From positions 3,362,119 to 3,426,118 of the forward strand of contig NC_049996.1 in assembly GCF_000003815.2 (NCBI RefSeq): a stretch of 64,000 bases of DNA. Reading direction: 5' to 3'. Shown here piece after piece: positions 36,201 to 41,919 of this stretch. The stretch is from Branchiostoma floridae. Its lineage: Eukaryota; Chordata; Leptocardii; Amphioxiformes; Branchiostomatidae. Below the pieces are notes generated by a model. The model saw nothing but the letters and a program-made list of their open reading frames with translations, searched no databases and was not told where the DNA came from. Made by a program: the position numbers and the translations under genes. Position 1 is the stretch's first letter. The number at the start of each line of letters is the position of its first letter.

Positions 36201-37016
36201 GTAAGGAATAGAGATAATGTTAGATAGCAAGTGAAGCTTTTCTATCATAAAACTACGGTAAATATGTGTGAAGTTTAACACTCAAACATGCCATCATCAG
36301 TAGTAATTAGGAACCCTTACCGGACCCCCACTGTCCACCCGTGCTCCAGCCTCCAGGAGGAGTTCAACAACACCAACATGTCCTCTTAAAGCTGCCTCGT
36401 GAAGCGGTGTGGCTACAGACTGTGACAATAAGGAATAGAGATAATGTTAGATAGAAAGTGAACTCATTATTACAATAAACACTGTGTGTGTGTGACGTTT
36501 AACACTCAAATATATCAATGACCAGTAGTAAGCAACAACACTTACCCTATCCCAACTGTCCACCTGTGCTCCAGCCTTCAGGAGGAGTTCAGCAACACCA
36601 ACATGTCCTCCTGAAGCTGCCTTGTGAAGTGGCGTGACTCTATACTGTGACAGTAAGGAATAGAGATGATGTTAGATAGCAAGTGAAGCTTTTACATTAT
36701 ATAAAAATACGGCAAATATGCGTGAAGTTTAACACTCAAACATGCCATCACCAGTAGGAATTAACAACCCTTACCAGATCCAAACTGTCCACCCGTGCTC
36801 CAGCCTTCAGGAGGAGTTCAGCAACACCAACATGTCCTCCTGAAGCTGCATTGTGAAGCGGTGTGTCTAAAGACTGTGACATTAAGGAATACAGAGGATG
36901 TTAGATAGCAAGGGAGGTCTTTACCATTATCATAATACAATTAACATTATTAACTTTCACTCAAACATGTCAAACACACTTACCATATGGTCGTCATTTT
37001 CCTCGACTCTATCCAT
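21179..37016 (-). CDS. Gene A: ankyrin-Roc-COR-TIR-like-ZU5-UPA-Death protein
   Basis: Large cytosolic signalling protein of the ROCO class (Ras-like Roc plus COR dimerisation domain) with PIDD/UNC5-like ZU5, UPA and Death domains. Exons in coding order: 36984-37016; nine 99-nt ankyrin exons plus one of 105 nt (36873 down to 34552); 33967-34234; 33576-33710; 32060-32218; 31299-31649; 31021-31130; 29269-30443; 29051-29127; 28666-28950; 28073-28509; 27847-27972; 27088-27347; 25664-26232; 22174-22251; 21379-21627; 21179-21204. All phases agree and give 1777 residues. Key positions: P-loop GQYRSGKT 389-396, DFGGQ 596-600, THKD 677-680, COR from 685, TIR-like 1197-1342, ZU5 1343-1471, UPA about 1500-1661, Death about 1688-1765. 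One damaged ankyrin exon (35673-35766) is assumed skipped. By family knowledge the Roc-COR switch would control Death-domain assembly. That role is inferred. Confidence 0.85.
21379..21627 (-). CDS. Gene A Death-domain exon
   Basis: Encodes a six-helix Death domain of about 80 residues. SANWDNLARKLNFTANQIDG matches helices 1-2 (W..LAr.L.....i..I), RRCWEMLRRWRNRDGEAATL matches helices 4-5 (..LL..W..r.G..At), and LKNALVKIEQRHLAETLE matches helix 6. Death domains of this type occur C-terminal to ZU5-UPA in PIDD and UNC5 and recruit other Death-fold proteins. It is bounded by acceptor tttgttctag and donor gtaagt, phase 1 at both ends. The equivalent place in gene B is taken by a glycosyltransferase exon. 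Confidence 0.9.
21829..21985 (-). repeat. SINE 3'-part in gene A intron
   Basis: Read on minus, the body CACCAGACAG/GGTGATTTACATCATTCACC and the AACCAAACC-type tail match the 3' half and tail of the SINE at 57021-57409. The tRNA-like head is absent (5' truncated). Confidence 0.65.
22174..22251 (-). CDS. Gene A linker exon (basic, Ser-rich)
   Basis: A 78-nt exon, phase 1 in and out, encoding GEKKTSQKRRGRQLSDSGPS and following residues. It joins UPA to the Death exon. Of three possible acceptors, only the one at ttgataatag|G keeps the frame open into the Death domain. It has the same length as the first linker exon of gene B (49802-49879), but the sequence differs. Confidence 0.7.
22795..23560. 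repeat. Tandem array, about 180-bp unit, four to five units
   Basis: Each unit runs through GTGGTTGTCCCTGAAAGTAG, GAAAATTGTGAATTTTAGCC, ATGTTCAAAGTGTTTTCTGT and TATTGCCTATCTAATAAAT. Units start near 22795, 22980, 23163, 23348 and 23530 and diverge progressively. Confidence 0.85.
23561..24600. other. Intron of gene A, no exon recognised
   Basis: AT-rich. 24430-24600 resembles the dispersed segment at 38450-38580 (CAAAACAAGCTGCTAGG.., CATGACAATCC). The minus-strand open frame 23661-23954 has no domain or splice context. Confidence 0.45.
24605..24756. repeat. C-rich minisatellite beside gap
   Basis: Repeats of about 12-24 bp built from CCCAAGCCCGCC/CACCCC run into the gap. The Pro/Ala-rich open frame across them is an artefact of the repeat. 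Confidence 0.85.
24757..24856. other. Assembly gap (100 N)
   Basis: Exactly 100 N between a C-rich repeat and an inverted-repeat arm, both typical causes of assembly breaks. Confidence 0.99.
25664..26232 (-). CDS. Gene A UPA exon
   Basis: A short Lys/Glu/Ser/Thr linker (GSAEEASTSADTSTDKLDEA) precedes a UPA domain of about 140 residues: KVHLIINPNEATTDDRGIHM, FQQEIIMHKKETILAQFNEK, then GIQFVFPPANCNRISVRLQL and VTDPFRRINSAHVYLS. UPA is the conserved UNC5-PIDD-ankyrin module that packs against ZU5 and Death domains to hold them inactive. Acceptor gttttag|C (phase 2 in) and donor CTGCAAG|gttggt (phase 1 out). Gene B has the same phases. Confidence 0.85.
26842..27017. mobile_element. MITE with CACCAGGTGCCATTATACC ends
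   Basis: The left end CACCAGGTGCCATTATACCT is the imperfect inverted complement of the right end GGTGGCGGTATTATGGCACC TGGTG. Subterminal TCAAAAAA / TTTTTTTGA also pair. 176 bp, non-coding, in the gene A intron between UPA and ZU5. Confidence 0.75.
27088..27347 (-). CDS. Gene A ZU5 exon 2
   Basis: Second half of the ZU5 beta-sandwich: NSFSAVTPVLTVHQ, VTVTLPWTWKSA, TILMKRSTG and ETEDTVTFTTHHF resemble the SpvvxlxPhgxxFxkPVtvxlPh..., ...vtfxtxHFs pattern of ZU5 in PIDD, UNC5 and ankyrins. Acceptor ttcttttgcag, donor CAG|gtaaca. Length 260 nt, phase 0 in and 2 out. Confidence 0.85.
27415..27729. mobile_element. Truncated relative of the piggyBac-type element
   Basis: Matches the right third of 19605-20559 (GTGACGTCATCACATTAGCA; AACAAACGGTGGCCATGGCA; CGCAGGCCTCAAAAGC) and ends in GAATAGGG followed by TTAA at 27730-27733. 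The left end is missing. Confidence 0.75.
27847..27972 (-). CDS. Gene A ZU5 exon 1
   Basis: 42 codons, phase 0 at both ends: FTCYITSDGCTVEEDGVTIS followed by FPKGCVETERFLSLE, the N-terminal strands of ZU5 with the typical GG..l....gv.l.iP.Ga pattern. Acceptor ttctacag, donor GAG|gtaaga. Confidence 0.85.
28073..28509 (-). CDS. Gene A TIR-like domain exon
   Basis: One 437-nt exon (residues about 1197-1342). Order of elements: strand A NDIVILHVEDYDDKLVQPLV, strand B/BB loop YGVTVCEDIIKSGDDITDKI, helix and strand C LLKHNARMVVPIITPQALHG, then RHWSMLGYEF and NKNLVFPVFAYPEGTRERLL. This is the layout of TIR domains. In NADase TIRs a catalytic Glu lies four residues after the Trp of the W...E motif. 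Here the nearest Glu is six residues after Trp, so enzyme activity is doubtful and a scaffold role is as likely. The call is a fold-level judgement from pattern only. Confidence 0.65.
28619..28627. other. Empty target site of the hAT-like MITE present in copy B
   Basis: AATCGGAAA in the gene A intron is the single-copy counterpart of the near-identical 8-bp repeats flanking the insertion 53406-53727 in gene B. It shows that the insertion followed the duplication. Confidence 0.7.
28666..28950 (-). CDS. Gene A helical module between COR and TIR-like domain
   Basis: 285 nt, phase 1 in and out. After a Gly-rich start it reads ISAIHTIGPVLDCMETCRAL, CDRIRHELTFVSRFQELVAT and VNDAGDVCRRLLGASVEVCL, which look like four or five amphipathic helices. 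I do not recognise the family. A CARD/Death-fold or four-helix bundle is possible. It is almost identical in gene B. Confidence 0.75.
29051..29127 (-). CDS. Gene A short exon after COR
   Basis: 77 nt, phase 2 in, phase 1 out: FDISIPEDFNAVWMRGSGAQ and RMSRAG. Acceptor aactgacag, donor GCAG|gtacat. It connects the COR exon to the helical module. No domain of its own. Confidence 0.8.
29269..30443 (-). CDS. Gene A COR-domain exon
   Basis: A single 1175-nt exon (391 codons). COR features: PITWLHLKSKLMDKRGEDDP, then the hallmark ILTFLHDLGDIIFINEPVLR with DHVALRPQVMIDVFKTIITV, a winged-helix part EGILSDRLLTIIWTKAD and KRLMEKYYLICNATPIGGFD, then a beta-rich C-terminal subdomain (YFVPSLLAAKPDDTTLYPGH, SGMFYRLQAICVRRFGLEES). 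COR mediates dimerisation of ROCO proteins and couples it to GTP turnover. Acceptor ttggtttcag, donor AGTCG|gtgagg. Confidence 0.9.
30745..30988 (+). mobile_element. LINE 3' end inserted in gene A intron
   Basis: The plus strand encodes the C-terminus YRAIVLWNSLPSDIKSLCTL and SSFKQAISNIVT, then stop, a motif common at the end of CR1/L2-like ORF2. A 3' UTR ending AATCAAATCAAA follows. AAATAAATG flanks both sides (target duplication). The insertion is absent from copy B at 56225-56255, so it is younger than the duplication. Strongly 5' truncated. Confidence 0.75.
31021..31130 (-). CDS. Gene A Roc exon with G4 motif
   Basis: 110 nt. DYLDHWLNSVRTHGLVHGRK, then PPIVLVLTHKDMVTE. THKD (residues 677-680) is the guanine-specificity motif [NT]KxD. 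Acceptor cgtaccag, donor GAG|gtattt, phase 1 in and 0 out. Confidence 0.9.
31299..31649 (-). CDS. Gene A Roc exon: Q-rich insert and switch II
   Basis: 351 nt. The first half is Gln/Ser-rich (DTSQQSQHQQRPQGDVTVQQ). The second half returns to Roc: HPRLSIWDFGGQATYYGSHQ with the DxxG-type G3/switch II, then FFTPRGIYILVMSLLQKLSD. Gln of the GGQ motif replaces the Ras GQ in the usual Roc way. Phase 1 at both ends. Confidence 0.9.
31676..31855. mobile_element. Copy-A-specific insertion with TATAGCCGGTATAACCGC repeat
   Basis: CTGTATCTATATAGCCGGTA..CAGCAGCTGGTTATAT occurs here and at 42027-42165, both times as an insertion relative to the paired duplicate. The short internal inverted parts (ATATAGCCGGTATAACC) suggest a MITE. 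No coding content. Confidence 0.65.
32060..32218 (-). CDS. Gene A Roc-insert exon (Q/E/T-rich)
   Basis: 159 nt, phase 1 in and out. Polar low-complexity sequence (EETGEQTSQTQQNEPPKEET; two imperfect QQTAxMEDS / EQTAKMEES units). It sits between G1 and G3 of the GTPase. Acceptor cacataag, donor GAGTA|gtaaga. Gene B's version (57582-57749) is 9 nt longer. Confidence 0.8.
32345..33455. repeat. Copy-A-specific intron insert with about 160-bp tandem units
   Basis: About five units starting near 32615, 32775, 32938, 33098 and 33259, each with CCCTTGTATTACAAGCTAAT-like starts, GACCTGAAATTTGGTACAGA, CACTTCAAAAATGAGTTATT and TTTTTGACTAAAAATGTATA. The flanks (TTGCAATATATTGC left, GATTGCAATATGCTGTATTT right) are inverted-like. 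Copy B lacks the whole segment at about 57890. Confidence 0.8.
33576..33710 (-). CDS. Gene A Roc-insert exon (charged coiled-coil-like)
   Basis: 135 nt. EEPDEFKETMAERLVEQQER, then a Ser/Thr/Gln tail. Acceptor gcttacag, donor CAACAG|gtttgt. The start likely finishes the helix after the P-loop subdomain and leads into the low-complexity insert. Confidence 0.8.
33784..33870. repeat. Hexanucleotide microsatellite (GGACTA/GGACCA)n
   Basis: Tandem AGGACT/AGGACC units with a few substitutions, in the Roc intron of gene A. It is absent from the copy B intron near 58690. Confidence 0.85.
33967..34234 (-). CDS. Gene A Roc exon with P-loop
   Basis: 268 nt, phase 0 in and 1 out. IQLRGPGMQQLYFQACRQGA is the connector after the ankyrins. 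RGLVVGQYRSGKTCVVRRLT contains the complete Walker A/G1 (GxxxxGKT, residues 389-396). ITDGIEISPSVMTTTW looks like switch I/strand 2 (the T of TDGI..). Acceptor atcgtaaag, donor GCAAAAG|gtccga (the donor is weaker than average but in the same place in gene B). Confidence 0.9.
34552..36873 (-). CDS. Gene A ankyrin-repeat exon block
   Basis: One ankyrin repeat per exon, all phase 0: 36775-36873, 36546-36644, 36321-36419, 36094-36192, 35864-35962, 35450-35548, 35227-35325, 35004-35102, 34781-34879 (99 nt each) and 34552-34656 (105 nt). The typical unit is SGATPLHKAASGGHVGVAEL followed by LLEAGARVDS and three variable residues. TPLH, GHxxVxxLL and GA are ankyrin hallmarks. Introns are about 120-130 bp and also near-identical, so the array spread as exon-plus-intron cassettes of about 225 bp. 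An eleventh exon at 35673-35766 is damaged. The unit predicts a protein- or ligand-binding solenoid. Confidence 0.9.
35673..35766 (-). pseudogene. Damaged ankyrin exon in gene A
   Basis: The donor side and 31 codons (GATPLHRAASGGHVGVAELL and on) are intact, but the normal acceptor plus first bases (cacagTCT) are gone. The sequence runs TACTCTTGCTGGAGCC. The next upstream AG would give the wrong phase. Because neighbours are phase-0 99-nt exons, skipping it keeps the protein in frame. The identical lesion is at 60917-61010 in gene B. Confidence 0.75.
36984..37016 (-). CDS. Gene A first coding exon
   Basis: ATG at 37014-37016, then MDRVEENDDHM and donor CATATG|gtaagt, phase 0, matching the ankyrin exons. 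Gene B has the equivalent MDRVEENDGHM at 62006-62038. Upstream, tttgcag|TTA could be an acceptor, so a further 5' exon cannot be excluded. I choose this ATG because it is conserved and no coding exon was found between it and the terminal exon of the upstream gene. Confidence 0.65.
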
Positions 37017-37404
37017 ATATAACTGCAAACTGGAATGTTATTGATACGCTTACTTATGAATTATCTGAAGGCTCAAGACGAGCACCACAGTGAACCAGTG
37101 TCACAGTGAACAGTGGGCCGATTCCAGCTTATTCAAAATAGTCAAATTTAGTTTGTATTTCATTTTCATAGTTTTTAGAGGAAATGTGATAGCCCTTCTT
37201 TCCCTTTCCCATATCACTTTACTCAAGTTTATTCCCGAAGGTTAACTGTAAACAAAGTAAAAAGAAGTGGTATACATTATAGAAAGAAAATGAGATTTAA
37301 AGGGAAAAACGTCTATTCTAAAGGCTTCTTTTCTGTACGCAGGGCGAGATGAATTGCCCAACATTTTCATAGAAAAAGGGGTTGGACGACTTAACTTAAA
37401 CTAA

Positions 37405-37872
37405 GGGCACAACGTTTACCAACCGTACGTGGATTTTGCCAGGACTTATTTTGAGAGGCCACGTCATTCACTTTTTTCTCAAAACTCATTGCCTTAAGCA
37501 TCCGTCACTAGCATGAGTATGCGGTCTGCATGCAAGTTACGCAAATGGTGATCATGAGTTGTACGTGCCTACAACGTACGATCTCTGTGCGATTGCCATG
37601 TTACCGTATACATACACGTGTTGCGTGCGTACCGCTTCCTTACTAACTCTACTCTCTGTACGGGGCACACGCGTCGCCCGTACTGGCTCGTACGGGGAGG
37701 TTGAAAGCTTTTCATGCACTTAACGTTCTATGGCGTGTCTGCGGTGCCCCGAATCCGTTAGATTCCATACGATTTCGTACAGACGCGGTATTTACCAAAT
37801 ACGGATCCCAAAAGATTGCCCGCGTTTTTGTACGTAGACATCACGCAGTTGCAAGTACGGCGGGTTGTGCCC
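37405..37872. mobile_element. MITE with GGGCACAAC..GTTGTGCCC ends, upstream of gene A
   Basis: Ends AAGGGCACAACGTTTACC and CGGCGGGTTGTGCCC are inverted. The interior contains many CGTACG words. Relatives lie at 40596-40884 and, as the duplicated counterpart, 62679-63155. It lies in the putative promoter region of gene A in both copies. Confidence 0.75.
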
Positions 37873-38013
37873 TTAGCTTTAAGCAAGAGGATTGTTTTTT
37901 GTTGGTCAGTGAAGGTGTGAGAAGCTTTTGTTAGTTTCAAGGAAAAAATTTCTTTTTCCAGAATTGTCTTGTAAATATTGACCAATAAAATGTCGTTAGA
38001 TATGTATTAGGAT

Positions 38014-38019
38014 TTTATT
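38014..38019 (-). terminator. Poly(A) signal of the upstream ankyrin gene (copy A)
   Basis: AATAAA on minus about 95 bp after the TGA at 38113-38115. In copy B the equivalent place (about 63295-63305) reads AAAATCAAAAC, so the hexamer is lost there. Confidence 0.5.
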
Positions 38020-38112
38020 TTCATTCCAACGACCCTAAGTCTTTTTACCACCATGTATAAACAAAATATCAATCATTGCTTTCATTTGAATAGAGCTAGC
38101 CCCAACAGATTA

Positions 38113-38226
38113 TCAGACAACGGAAGACTTGTATACAACCCAGTGGTAAGCATCAGGATTGACCCCCTCCGCTAACAGCTGCTTCACTCTGTCCGTGTCT
38201 CCTTCCCCTGCAGCATCCAACAGTGC
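38113..38226 (-). CDS. Terminal exon of an upstream ankyrin-type gene (copy A)
   Basis: Acceptor gatatctctacag, then ALLDAAGEGDTDRVKQLLAE and GVNPDAYHWVVYKSSVV, TGA. The helix-turn-helix pattern (A..GD.....LL..GV.pd) is an ankyrin half-repeat, phase 0 like the other family exons. Its stop separates it from gene A, so it is best read as the last exon of a third gene whose body lies further right or is lost. It could also be a decayed first exon of gene A. Confidence 0.6.
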   Translation of the reverse strand, partial: ALLDAAGEGDTDRVKQLLAEGVNPDAYHWVVYKSSVV

Positions 38227-38449
38227 CTGTAGAGATATCAAGAACAACTGTCAGGACTCATTCAAACAGAGCAACATATTTTCATCTATAAATGATTTTC
38301 TCTTTTTCCCTTACATGCGTCACAGGTTCGTATAGTCCTATCATTTAATGCTGCGGGTTTATGAAATTTCCTCATTGATTATGTAAATTAGGATTTAACT
38401 TACATAATTACCATGTAATTAAATCAAGCATTATTTAATCTATCTGCAT

Positions 38450-38760
38450 ATAAAAAAATCACGATGATACCTTTCTCCCTTCTTGAGTTATCATATCTTT
38501 ATAAGTCTGAAACTAAACCAGTTCCTGTAGTTCCAAAACAAACGCTAGGGGGTCAAAACCTGCACCTCTTACTCTTTAAAATCACGACCACGGCATGTCC
38601 AGAACCCGAGATACCGAACTCGGACGTTCCGCTGTAGTACTCTAGCAAGCCGGTAGCTGCCCAAATCTAATATTTTTGAGGTCCTATGAAGGCCTACCGA
38701 TGCAACATATCAAATATCACGACAATCCATCCACGCCTTCAAGAGTTATACTGTACATTT
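38450..38760. repeat. Dispersed repeat preceding CA tract
   Basis: GGGGTCAAAACCTGCACCTC, CCAGAACCCGAGATACCGAA and ATCACGACAATCCATCCA recur at 63780-64000, and in weaker form at 1400-1700, 24430-24600 and 26460-26590. Probably one old transposon family with a CA-rich end. Confidence 0.65.
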
Positions 38761-38774
38761 ACACACACACACAA

Positions 38775-38821
<47 letters not shown>

Positions 38822-39205
38822 TACACACACAAGGACACACACACACACACACATAGACACACACACACATAAACACACAAACACACACACACACATGAAC
38901 ACACGCACACACACACGCACATAGACACACTACATGAAACAAACACACATAGACACGCACACACATACACACACAAGGACACACTCACATACACACACAC
39001 ATAGACACACACATAAACACGCACACACACACACACATAAACACACACACACAGACACACACACACACACACACATAAACTAACGCACACGGACACACAC
39101 AAATACACACGCACAAACACAGAAACACACACACACACATAAACACACTCACACGCACACACACGCACACACACACACACACATACACACGCACAAACAC
39201 ACACC
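38760..39205. repeat. Long imperfect (CA)n microsatellite
   Basis: About 445 bp of CA with CATA, CACG, CAGA and AAAC interruptions. Long open frames on both strands here are repeat artefacts. Confidence 0.95.
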
Positions 39206-40587
39206 TGCCTACGGTTCATGTCTTTTATCATAGGAAGACATGTAACCTACCCAGACTTTGTCACCCATGCCTGATCAAGCCTACACACAGGTCCGGCCCA
39301 ATAACACCTAGTATGACACCTGCTTGTCACACAAAGTCAACTGCTTTCTATCCTGTAACGCAGAAACACACATACTATTAGAATGCAGCATTGGTGGAAC
39401 AGACTGGAATCACACGTACTCCTACCAGCATACACAAGTCTAGCCCAGACACGCCTGATGTATAATCATGGTCATTAAATCGTTTGCACACATGGATGAA
39501 AACGGTATTGCTAATGGATGACGAAACCAAAATACAAAATTTTCTGTTTATATTCCAAAACCAAGATAGCATTATTCAATCAACATACACGTTCGCATTT
39601 GCACAAAATATACACAATTTTCCTGATATTGGACATTACGTCATCAAAAATCATTCTTCAGACTCGAGGATTTGGTTGCGAGGTGATCTAATTATGCATA
39701 TAAAGCATGTCAACTAGTTCATAAACTACGGTTCGTGAAAAAACTTACTTTTGAGAAGCAAACAATGCTTATTATACTGCTTAATCCTATACTGCTTGAC
39801 TTCCTTTAATTACAACATACTACAATATTTCCTTTCGCGGCTCTTCACGAGTACATTTTTCTTGAGCCACTGTGCGGTGTTTCGAACTGGTTGCCATTTG
39901 TATGTGGCGTCACTTACATATCAAATGGGATTACCTTGAAACAACATCCCAGAGTCTGAAGAATGGGTTTTGATGGCGCAATGTCCAATAACAGAAAAAG
40001 GGTGTATATTTGGTGCAAATTCGAGCGTGTATGTTAATTGAATTACTTTTGTTTCTTACGGTGTTAGGGGAATGAAATGGATAAAAAACAAGTACTACTA
40101 GTTTATATTTAAGTTTATATATAGTTTATATGTTAGTCTAATAACAAGATTCTAGCTGTGTGCTACAGTAATTTGCTAGTCTTTGTAATTGCACAGTTAC
40201 GCCTACCGATAGGTGCACCGTTACTCACCTGTAACTTCCGGGTTCACCTGAACTTTTCCAGAAGTGTCTTGCGAGAGATTGACTACCTTTTCCTAGCCTT
40301 AAGACCTCAGTTAGGTGCTTGAACTTACAAGGAAACGAAGCCTGTCAGCTCAGACGTCCTAAGACGTCCACGTAAGGCCCCACGGCACCGTTAAGTTCGT
40401 TACTTCCGCAGGTGAGAAGGGAAAAAGTAACCAACAGAACTCACATGATTTACCCGATGACGTATGCAGAAGCCGGGGTGAATGACCTCGTGACGTGTTG
40501 CCCTTTTGGTCCGTGTTTATGTTAATTTAGATAATCATTAACGTTATGTAATACTTGTGCTCAGAATGCATACATCGAATACTCCAT
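39206..40587. other. Intergenic between duplicate units, no gene recognised
   Basis: No exon-like frames. 39720-40120 is AT-rich; 40200-40510 is mixed composition. Nothing identifiable. Confidence 0.45.
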
Positions 40588-40595
40588 TAAGCTAA

Positions 40596-40884
40596 GGGCA
40601 CAACCCGCCGTACGTGCAATTTGTCCGTATGTTTATTGGAGAGGCCACGTCCGCCACGTATTTCTGAAAACGTTCAGGCTGTACAGGGCAGGCGAATCCG
40701 CAGCCCGATGGCACACAAAGTTTTGCCAGCACGTTAAGTTCTACAGCGTGTCTGCGTGCTCCAAATCCGTCGGATTCTCTACGAGTTCGTAAGGAGGCGG
40801 TACTTGCCACTTAAGGATCCCAAAAGATTGCTCACGTTTTGACACGTAGACAGCACGTATTTGCACGTACGGCGGGTTGTGCCC
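40596..40884. mobile_element. MITE, GGGCACAAC family, 8-bp target duplication
   Basis: Near-perfect terminal inverted repeats GGGCACAACCCGCCGTACGT / ACGTACGGCGGGTTGTGCCC. Flanks TAAGCTAA (40588-40595) and TTAGCTAA (40885-40892) match at seven of eight bases, as expected for hAT- or P-type target duplication. 289 bp, non-coding. Confidence 0.8.
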
Positions 40885-40892
40885 TTAGCTAA

Positions 40893-41919
40893 ACTCTGTA
40901 ACTTTCTGCGCATTTACACTTTCTTCAAGTACATAACGTTACAATTTTGTCTTGTTAACTTAGTTTACTTTATCTATTAACAGGTGAATGATTAATTACT
41001 GTAAACGTTTGAGCATGGTCGTTTTGTCTTTTTTTGCACAACTTAAAATAGCAATAGTATAATGCAATTTCATCCTCTGGCGACTTCCAATGTTATTGGC
41101 AAAGATTTGCTCGATCACTGTTGTTGTCTACCACCTTGCGATACATTTTGAAATTGCAGGTATGTCTCGTTTGGGACTGTTCCATTTTTCCGTAGGGACG
41201 AATCACGAGAAGGGCAATCAACACTGCTACAGAAAACCCTGCTACAGAGACAGCTTAGACATTTGCTTGCCCTATGTGCCACTAGGCACTTTAAGGGATT
41301 AAACAAACGAATTACTGTGTACCATAGAGCTCTTCATGTATCGATTTCTTCTCAATCGTAATGAGAAAGACAAACAAAGCTCGCGCAACAGTAACCTGGA
41401 ATGCAGTCTATTCGTGGCTTGGGCTACGTAGCTATGTAGGCTCTCTACGGGGCATATGTTGCTTTCTGCCGCTGGGGTAAGACTTTCACGTGGTAGGATC
41501 GAGTTTTGCCCAGTGAGAGTACCGTGAAAACTTCTACCGGGTGTGAAAGATTACCCCGGCGGCAGAAGAATTCTCCTGTCCCGAAGGTAGTCTAGCCAAT
41601 CCACGGTAGACTGGATTCCAGGTTAGCGCGACAAGACAACCAGACCACTCAGTCTTGTTTTAGAAACCCTACACCACCCACAGCTGCCGTGTGCCACGCG
41701 CCTAGGCCAAAAATACGGAACTTAGACAAACAAACCGACTAACACCCGGCTTCGTCCTATAATTCCACAATATCCCTCTACTTGTGCTTTGTATAAATGT
41801 TTCTATACCCACAGAACATACCCGACGCAACAGCATTTCCTGTTAAAACAAGCAAGCATGTGGTCTTGTTTTAGATACATTACGCTACATACAATGTATA
41901 TGGATAACAATCCAAAAAC
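40893..41919. other. No gene recognised
   Basis: 41440-41580 contains a short inverted pair around GTAAGACTTTCACGTGGTAG / CTTCTACCGGGTGTGAAAGA TTACC, perhaps a small foldback. Nothing else. Confidence 0.4.

Noticed and set aside
34552-36873. Plus-strand frames through the ankyrin array (e.g. 35693-35932)
   Set aside because: Antisense of the ankyrin exons; the same frame recurs at 60937 only because of the duplication.
38676-39231. Cys/Val-rich open frame of 161 codons on minus and Thr/His-rich frame on plus
   Set aside because: Again a CA/TG microsatellite; no splice or domain evidence.
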